A stretch of DNA of 11,236 nt from Bacteroidales bacterium Bact_20. GTDB lineage: Bacteria; Bacteroidota; Bacteroidia; Bacteroidales; DTU049. Of this stretch, positions 6,315 through 11,236 are shown piece after piece (position 1 is the stretch's first letter; every line of letters starts with the position of its first letter). Location of the stretch: assembly GCA_001603615.1 (NCBI GenBank), contig LUZL01000238.1:1-11236 (forward strand), written 5' to 3'. A program made the translations under genes and the position numbers. The notes under the pieces were generated by a model. The model did not search any database, was not told where the DNA came from, and worked only from the letters and a program-made list of their open reading frames with translations.

Positions 6315-8057
6315 TTATTTTTGAGATAATTCTTTAGCTTTAGCTATCCAATTTTCTACATTATCTTTGGTGGGTAGAGGTTCTGTGATTTTATGTTTCT
6401 TCCTTAAACCACCTAGATTATTTAAAATTTTATTAACAGTAGTATCTAATAAATCATTTGGAGTTACAATACCAGATTCAGTAAGCAGTGGAATCCAAAT
6501 ATCAGGAACACCGATAGATTTCAGGCTGTCAGACTCCATTGCGATAGATTTACGTTCAGGAGCCATCTGAGGGAAAAATATAACTTCTTGAATAGAGCTT
6601 GCATTAGTCATTATCATTGCTAATCTATCAATGCCGATTCCCAAACCTGCTGTTGGAGGCATACCTAGTTCTATAGCACTTAGAAATTCTTCATCTAAAA
6701 TCATAGCTTCTTCATCGCCTAATTGTCTAAGTCTCAATTGCTCTTCTAATCTATTACGCTGATCTATAGGATCATTTAATTCAGAATATGCATTACACAG
6801 CTCTTTACCATTCACCATTAATTCGAAACGCTCTACTAATCCTGGCTTAGATCTGTGTTTTTTAGCTAATGGACTCATTTCTATTGGATAGTCCATGATA
6901 AATGTGGGTTGTATCAAATTTGGTTCTACTTTTTCACCAAAAATTGTATCTATTATTTTACCTTTGCCAGTTACTCCCTCTATATCAATGTTTAGTTCTT
7001 TAGCTATATTGATAAGTTCATCCTCATCCATATTAGAAATATCAAAACCAGTGAATTTTTTTATAGCATCAAAGAGGCTAATACGTTCAAAAGGTCTAGC
7101 AAAAGAAATAACGTTTTCTCCTACAGTGATATCAGTTTTGCCATGAATAGCTGTACAAATATACTCTAACATCTCCTCTACCGTGTCCATCATCCAATAA
7201 TAGTCTTTATAAGCTACATATAACTCCATTTGGGTGAATTCAGGATTGTGAAAGCGATCCATACCTTCATTGCGAAAATCCTTTGCAAATTCATAGACAG
7301 CATCTAACCCACCAGCTATTAAACGTTTCAGATATAGCTCATCAGCTATTCGCAAAAATAAGCTAGTATCTAAAGTGTTATGATAAGTTTTGAAAGGTCT
7401 AGCAGCAGCACCACCATATATAGGTTGTAGAATAGGAGTTTCCACCTCCATGAAATTTTTTTGATTCAAAAAATCACGCATGCTTTGCACCATCTTTGTC
7501 CTAATTTTAAAGATGTCCCTTACATGTGGATTTACTATTAAATCTAGTGTTCTATTTCTATATCTCTGCTCTGGATCTGTAAACGCATGATATGTTTTGC
7601 CATCTTTCTCCTTCACTATGGGCAAAGGGCGTAAACATTTAGCTAATAGTTTTAATTCTTTAGCATGAATAGTGATTTCTCCCATTTTTGTTTTGAAAAC
7701 AAAACCACGTATGCCTACTATGTCACCTATATCCAATAACTTTTTGAAAACTACTTGATAGAAAGTATTATCGTCTGGAGGACAAATATCATCTTGTTTA
7801 ATATACACCTGTATACGTCCAGTACTATCCTGAATTTCTATAAATGAAGCACCACCCATTATACGTCTACTCATTATACGCCCTGCTACGTATACATCAT
7901 TGAATATTTCTGTTTCTTCACTGAAATTATCTAAAATATCTTTTGCATAATGAGTAATAGGATAGCCCTCATTAGGATAGGGATTTATGCCCATTTGTCG
8001 CAGTTGCTCTAAAGCTTCTCGCCTTATAATCTCTTGCTCACTTAATTCTATTGCCAT
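6315..8057 (-). CDS. lysS: Lysyl-tRNA synthetase, class II (Bacteroidales type)
   Basis: It charges tRNA-Lys with lysine in the cytosol. The 580-residue protein has the OB-fold anticodon-binding domain first (about 50-150, with VAGRIMSRRIMGGASF), then the class II catalytic core: motif 2 around FRNEGMDRFHNPEF at 261-274, with Arg262 and Glu264, and motif 3 GLGIGIDR at 471-478. After the usual end of bacterial LysRS (FFPQMAPERK) there is an extra tail of about 75 residues, including GVPDIWIPLL, LGGLRKKHK and a final helix; this extension is typical of Bacteroidales enzymes. The frame is open to 8105, but MAIELSEQEIIRREAL at 8057 matches the usual family start, and the 16 upstream residues look like translated A/T-rich leader. 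It leads a probable lysS-tpiA-permease transcription unit. Confidence 0.96.
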   Translation of the reverse strand: MAIELSEQEIIRREALEQLRQMGINPYPNEGYPITHYAKDILDNFSEETEIFNDVYVAGRIMSRRIMGGASFIEIQDSTGRIQVYIKQDDICPPDDNTFYQVVFKKLLDIGDIVGIRGFVFKTKMGEITIHAKELKLLAKCLRPLPIVKEKDGKTYHAFTDPEQRYRNRTLDLIVNPHVRDIFKIRTKMVQSMRDFLNQKNFMEVETPILQPIYGGAAARPFKTYHNTLDTSLFLRIADELYLKRLIAGGLDAVYEFAKDFRNEGMDRFHNPEFTQMELYVAYKDYYWMMDTVEEMLEYICTAIHGKTDITVGENVISFARPFERISLFDAIKKFTGFDISNMDEDELINIAKELNIDIEGVTGKGKIIDTIFGEKVEPNLIQPTFIMDYPIEMSPLAKKHRSKPGLVERFELMVNGKELCNAYSELNDPIDQRNRLEEQLRLRQLGDEEAMILDEEFLSAIELGMPPTAGLGIGIDRLAMIMTNASSIQEVIFFPQMAPERKSIAMESDSLKSIGVPDIWIPLLTESGIVTPNDLLDTTVNKILNNLGGLRKKHKITEPLPTKDNVENWIAKAKELSQK

Positions 8058-8238
8058 AGATTTTTTGCAAATTTCATTAATTTTAATTAAATAAAAAAAT
8101 TTCAAAAAAGTATTAGCAATATTAAAATTAGATTATGAATTATCAAATTAGAAAATTTTATTATAAATGCAATCTTTATTAAAAATAAATCCTTATGAAA
8201 AAAATTAATTTATTAACTTAGCAGCAAAAATTTAAAAT
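8058..8238. promoter_or_regulatory. Divergent lysS / DPP IV promoter region
   Basis: This 181-bp, very A/T-rich region separates two divergent genes and must hold both promoters. For the DPP IV gene, TAACTTAG at 8214-8221 differs from TAnnTTTG at one base and ends 17 bp before the ATG. For lysS on the minus strand there are two candidates, each one base off: GAAATTTG at 8068-8075 (10 bp from the ATG) and TAATATTG at 8117-8124 (about 60 bp away). Sequence does not decide between them. I see no RNA gene or conserved riboswitch here. Confidence 0.4.
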
Positions 8239-10401
8239 ATGCGTTCAATTATTAGTTTATTAATTTTCATAGCATTGAGCATTACAACTTTTGCTCAACA
8301 AACTAAACAAATTACATTAGAAGCTATTTGGCAATCTAGCACTTTCTATCCAGAAATGATGGGAGACTATCGTATGTATCCACTTTCAGATGCATATACA
8401 GTATTAGAAAATAATGCTATAGTATTATACGACCTCAAATCTGATAAGCAGATTAAAGAACTATTACCTGCAAGTGTAGCTAGCCAAAGCAAAATAAGTA
8501 TAGATGAATATTCTATTTCCGCAAATGCTAATTATATTCTCATTTTCACCAATACTAAACAAATATATAGACACAGTACTGAGAGCGATGTATATCTTTA
8601 TAATGTGAAAACTAAGATGCTATATCGGCTGCCTGGTGACCAAAATATACGTTTAGCAGAGATTTCTCCTGATGAGCAAAATGTTGCTATTGTGAAAGAT
8701 AATAATCTATATATATACAATATCGCTACAAATACTGAAAAAGCTATCACTACTGATGGTAAACGTAATTTTATTATTTATGGTACTACTGACTGGGTTA
8801 ATGAAGAAGAGTTCTCTTTTACTCAGGCTTTTCAATGGTCTAATGATGGCAAACATTTAGCTTATTATAGATTTGATGAATCAAAAGTGAAAGAATTTTC
8901 TCTATATTATTATAACAATGATGTGTATCCAGAGGAATATAAATACAAATATCCTAAAGCTGGTGAGGATAATGCCCTTATTGATTTATTCATTTATAAC
9001 GTTGATAATAGCAATATTACAAAATTAAATCTAGGTGAGAATAGAGATATTTATATACCTAGAATTAAATGGTTAAAAAATGAAAATAAATTAGCTGTGA
9101 TGAGACTAAATCGCTTGCAAAATAATTTAGATATTTTATTATATTCTCCTAATAATGTAAACGGCAATCTAGTGTATAATGAACAAAACAAAGCATATAT
9201 AGAAATTACAGATAATTGGGTGATGACTAATGATGGCGGTTGGTTCTATACCTCCGAAAAGAATGGATTTAATCATATCTACTATTTTAATCCAAATGGA
9301 AATGTGGATAAGCAAATAACTTCTGGTTCGTGGGATGTTAAAGAGATTTTAGGTGTAGATGAGAAAAATTTTAATATTTATTATACATCTTATGAGGATG
9401 GACCAATGAATATAATGTGCTATGTAGTAAATTATCAAAATGGTAATAAAAAGAAAATCTTATCAGCACTCGGCACTCATAGTCCAGTATTTTCGGCTAC
9501 ATATAAATATTTAATAAATAGATATTCTAATATTAATACTCCTCCACAATATTTTGTTTATGACGTTGCTAATGATAAGGTGGTAAGGGAAATTATAACT
9601 AATGAAAAATTAAAAAATACTTTAGCTGAATATGGTTTTGTACCTGCAGAGTTTTTTCAATTTACTACTAAAGATAATATTACTCTAAATGGCTGGATGA
9701 TAAAGCCACAGATAGAACCAGGCAAACGTTATCCCGTTCTAATGTACGTATATGGTGGTCCTGGAGTAAATACAGTGAATAATAGTTGGGGATATTTTGA
9801 TTTTGTTTGGTTTCAGATGTTAGCTCAGAATGGATACATAGTCGTAAGTGTAGATAATCGTGGTACAGGTGGGCGTGGAGAAGATTTTAAAAAATGTACT
9901 TATTTAAATCTCGGTAAATTAGAAAGTGATGATCAAATAGAAGCTAATAAATATCTGAGAACATTACCTTTCGTAGACTCTACTCGTATAGGTTCTTTCG
10001 GTTGGAGCTACGGTGGTTTTATGACTGCACTAGCTATGACTAAAGGAGCAGATTATTTCAAAGCTGGCATCAGTGTAGCTCCTGTAACTAATTGGAAATT
10101 TTATGATAATATTTATACTGAGAGATTCATGCGTAAACCTGCTGATAATGTCAATGGTTATGAAAAAAATTCTCCTATTTATTTTGCTAAAAAATTAAAA
10201 GGTAGTTTCCTACTAGTTCATGGTGATGCTGATGATAATGTACATGTGCAGAATACTATGGAGCTAGTGAATGCTCTTGTAAAAAATAATAAACAATTTG
10301 ATTTATTTATTTACCCTAATAAAAATCACGGTATTTATGGTGGATATACTAGATATCATTTGTATAAAAAAATGACAGATTTTTTGTATAATAATCTATA
10401 A
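8239..10401 (+). CDS. Secreted dipeptidyl-peptidase IV (S9B prolyl oligopeptidase family)
   Basis: A serine exopeptidase that releases X-Pro and X-Ala dipeptides from peptide N-termini, probably in the periplasm or at the cell surface, where it feeds peptide uptake. The 720-residue product has a signal peptide (MRSIISLL... with a hydrophobic core, likely cut after TFA at residue 19; no lipobox). A beta-propeller spans about 40-470 and carries DWVNEEEF at 185-192, the glutamate motif that binds the substrate N-terminus and is diagnostic of DPP IV. The alpha/beta-hydrolase domain follows (about 480-720), with the full triad: Ser590 in GWSYGG, Asp665 in HGDADDNVH and His697 in KNHGIYGG. Length and motifs are normal for Bacteroidota DPP IV, as in oral and gut peptide users. 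It appears monocistronic, divergent from lysS and convergent to the NlpC/P60 gene. Confidence 0.94.
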   Translation: MRSIISLLIFIALSITTFAQQTKQITLEAIWQSSTFYPEMMGDYRMYPLSDAYTVLENNAIVLYDLKSDKQIKELLPASVASQSKISIDEYSISANANYILIFTNTKQIYRHSTESDVYLYNVKTKMLYRLPGDQNIRLAEISPDEQNVAIVKDNNLYIYNIATNTEKAITTDGKRNFIIYGTTDWVNEEEFSFTQAFQWSNDGKHLAYYRFDESKVKEFSLYYYNNDVYPEEYKYKYPKAGEDNALIDLFIYNVDNSNITKLNLGENRDIYIPRIKWLKNENKLAVMRLNRLQNNLDILLYSPNNVNGNLVYNEQNKAYIEITDNWVMTNDGGWFYTSEKNGFNHIYYFNPNGNVDKQITSGSWDVKEILGVDEKNFNIYYTSYEDGPMNIMCYVVNYQNGNKKKILSALGTHSPVFSATYKYLINRYSNINTPPQYFVYDVANDKVVREIITNEKLKNTLAEYGFVPAEFFQFTTKDNITLNGWMIKPQIEPGKRYPVLMYVYGGPGVNTVNNSWGYFDFVWFQMLAQNGYIVVSVDNRGTGGRGEDFKKCTYLNLGKLESDDQIEANKYLRTLPFVDSTRIGSFGWSYGGFMTALAMTKGADYFKAGISVAPVTNWKFYDNIYTERFMRKPADNVNGYEKNSPIYFAKKLKGSFLLVHGDADDNVHVQNTMELVNALVKNNKQFDLFIYPNKNHGIYGGYTRYHLYKKMTDFLYNNL

Positions 10402-10406
10402 TGAAA

Positions 10407-10444
10407 ACTAAAAAAATATAGAAACTTTAATGTATTTTTTTAGT
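10407..10444. terminator. Perfect 12-bp inverted repeat, likely bidirectional terminator
   Basis: ACTAAAAAAATA (10407-10418) and TATTTTTTTAGT (10433-10444) are exact reverse complements around a 14-nt loop, in the middle of the 75-bp gap between the convergent DPP IV and NlpC/P60 genes. The T7 run sits inside the 3' arm on the plus strand; on the minus strand the stem is followed directly by TTTTC. Position and symmetry fit a shared terminator, although each arm has only one G-C pair. A second, all-A/T 9-bp inverted repeat (10452-10460 with 10476-10484) overlaps the NlpC/P60 stop. Confidence 0.55.
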
Positions 10445-10476
10445 ATATAAAAAAATTAAATTATTGATAAATAGTT

Positions 10477-11124
10477 TTAATTTTCTTTTTTGAATAATTC
10501 CTCTTTTATTCTACCAGTCATATAATATCTATCTTTGTAATAAGGCATATCTAGGGAATCTATCCGTACACCTTCTTTAGTACTCGCATGTATAAATTTA
10601 TTGTTTCCGAGATAAATGCCGACATGAGAAACGCGATTTTTATTTATTTTAAAAAAAACTATATCTCCAAACTTAGCTTCTTCAATAGGAATTTTTATTA
10701 CATTTTGAATAATGTCGTATGAAGATCTATTTAGCGAAAAACCATATACATTGTTATAAATGGAGTATACCATACCACTACAATCTGTGCCGTTTTTATC
10801 TTTACCGCCATATTTATACGGTACACCCAACCAACCATCAATTTCTTTTACTAAATTAGTATCTGCATCATCAGGTAGATCTACTCCCCATTTATTTTCA
10901 TAAATAGTAATTAAAGGTATATTGCCTTCTTTGCTTTCATCATTTTTTTTAGGTTTATTCTTTGTCTCATTTTTATCTGAAGTTATAGTATTAGAAGTTA
11001 TAGTATTAGATGAATTAGAGTTTTGATTATGAGTAGCTATTTGTCTTTCATGGATATAGTCTACTAAACCACTACAAGATATAAAACTAAAAACCGAAAA
11101 TAAAAATATTAATCTTTTAAGCAT
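10477..11124 (-). CDS. NlpC/P60-family lipoprotein, probable peptidoglycan endopeptidase
   Basis: A predicted outer- or inner-membrane-anchored cysteine peptidase that cuts peptide stems of peptidoglycan (Spr/MepS-like). The 215-residue product starts with a lipoprotein signal (MLKRLIFLFSVFSFIS) and lipid-acceptor Cys17. A low-complexity Ser/Asn/Thr/Lys-rich linker covers about 28-68. The NlpC/P60 domain runs from about 90 to 210, with YKYGGKDKNGTDCSG containing nucleophile Cys115, His167 in VSHVGIYLG, and His179 in FIHAS as the third polar residue. Within the linker an exact 15-bp tandem duplication encodes SNTIT twice (residues 39-48). It has its own upstream -7 element and, unlike the other genes here, a Shine-Dalgarno-like AGAGG 7 nt before the ATG. 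The precise bond cleaved cannot be read from sequence. Confidence 0.9.
   Translation of the reverse strand: MLKRLIFLFSVFSFISCSGLVDYIHERQIATHNQNSNSSNTITSNTITSDKNETKNKPKKNDESKEGNIPLITIYENKWGVDLPDDADTNLVKEIDGWLGVPYKYGGKDKNGTDCSGMVYSIYNNVYGFSLNRSSYDIIQNVIKIPIEEAKFGDIVFFKINKNRVSHVGIYLGNNKFIHASTKEGVRIDSLDMPYYKDRYYMTGRIKEELFKKEN
10981..11010 (-). repeat. 15-bp perfect tandem duplication within the NlpC/P60 gene
   Basis: AGTTATAGTATTAGA occurs twice head to tail (10981-10995 and 10996-11010, plus-strand reading). It is exactly five codons long and in frame, encoding SNTIT-SNTIT in the disordered linker after the lipid anchor, so copy-number change would alter only linker length. Confidence 0.9.
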
Positions 11125-11128
11125 AAAT

Positions 11129-11136
11129 TATCCTCT
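11129..11136 (-). promoter_or_regulatory. Shine-Dalgarno-like site of the NlpC/P60 gene
   Basis: On the minus strand the sequence before the ATG reads GGGTAGAGGATAATTT; the AGAGG core ends 7 nt from the start codon. It complements the usual anti-Shine-Dalgarno sequence and stands out because the other starts in this window have only A/T-rich leaders. Confidence 0.4.
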
Positions 11137-11160
11137 ACCCTATTAAGATATTAGAAGTAA

Positions 11161-11168
11161 CAAAATTA
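11161..11168 (-). promoter_or_regulatory. Bacteroidota -7 promoter element for the NlpC/P60 gene
   Basis: On the minus strand TAATTTTG matches TAnnTTTG exactly and ends 36 bp before the ATG at 11124, predicting a leader of about 30 nt. The upstream sequence is A/T tracts without an evident -33 TTG. The A/T richness raises the chance of a random match. Confidence 0.45.
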
Positions 11169-11236
11169 ATAAAAATTTTTTTTAAAATTTGATAAATTTG
11201 TAAAACTTCAAATTATTAACTCTGATCAGATAAATA

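Noticed and set aside
8058..8105. A 16-residue N-terminal extension of lysS
   Set aside because: The extension is translated A/T-rich leader; the ATG at 8057 matches the usual start of Bacteroidota LysRS proteins.
8195..8221. An 8-codon leader-peptide-like frame (MKKINLLT) before the DPP IV gene
   Set aside because: There is no codon bias towards a regulatory amino acid, no attenuator hairpin and no ribosome site. It overlaps the candidate -7 element and is expected by chance in A/T-rich DNA.
1..11236. A previously undescribed multi-gene system
   Set aside because: Every sizeable gene belongs to a well-known family with intact motifs apart from the transposase. I saw no unknown gene cluster, reverse transcriptase, CRISPR repeat, toxin-antitoxin pair or structured RNA.

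Overview
The window is an ordinary, very A+T-rich stretch of a chromosome from a member of the Bacteroidota, most likely of the Bacteroidales. Several things point there. The lysyl-tRNA synthetase has the extra C-terminal segment of about 75 residues typical of Bacteroidales. The phospho-sugar mutase is the long type of about 576 residues. A secreted dipeptidyl-peptidase IV is present. Exact TAnnTTTG promoter elements (the Bacteroidota -7 box) sit just upstream of three genes, and most starts lack a Shine-Dalgarno sequence. The strong A/T bias and short intergenic gaps would fit a reduced, host-associated genome, but that is inference.

Layout: (1) positions 1-564 hold the 3' part of an IS1595/ISXO2-like transposase that enters from outside the window and seems to have lost catalytic residues. 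(2) A 180-bp spacer follows, with a small hairpin, a C-rich polypyrimidine mirror repeat and a promoter. (3) rfbD (dTDP-4-dehydrorhamnose reductase) and a phosphoglucomutase/phosphomannomutase form a tight plus-strand pair. (4) A DEDDh 3'-5' exonuclease with its own promoter follows. (5) Convergent to it, on the minus strand, lie lysS, tpiA and an FtsX/MacB-type ABC permease, the last two overlapping by ATGA. (6) A 181-bp divergent region leads to a plus-strand dipeptidyl-peptidase IV gene. (7) Convergent to that, across a 75-bp gap with a perfect 12-bp inverted repeat, is an NlpC/P60 lipoprotein gene with its own promoter.

Functionally this is a mix of housekeeping and envelope genes: activated-sugar supply for surface polysaccharide (rfbD, pgm), glycolysis (tpiA), translation (lysS), nucleic-acid processing (exonuclease), peptide use (DPP IV), peptidoglycan cleavage (NlpC/P60) and an efflux or lipoprotein-transport type permease. 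I found no defence island, CRISPR array, biosynthetic cluster, RNA gene or other evident new system. The most unusual non-coding structure is the mirror-symmetric C-rich polypyrimidine tract at 631-667.
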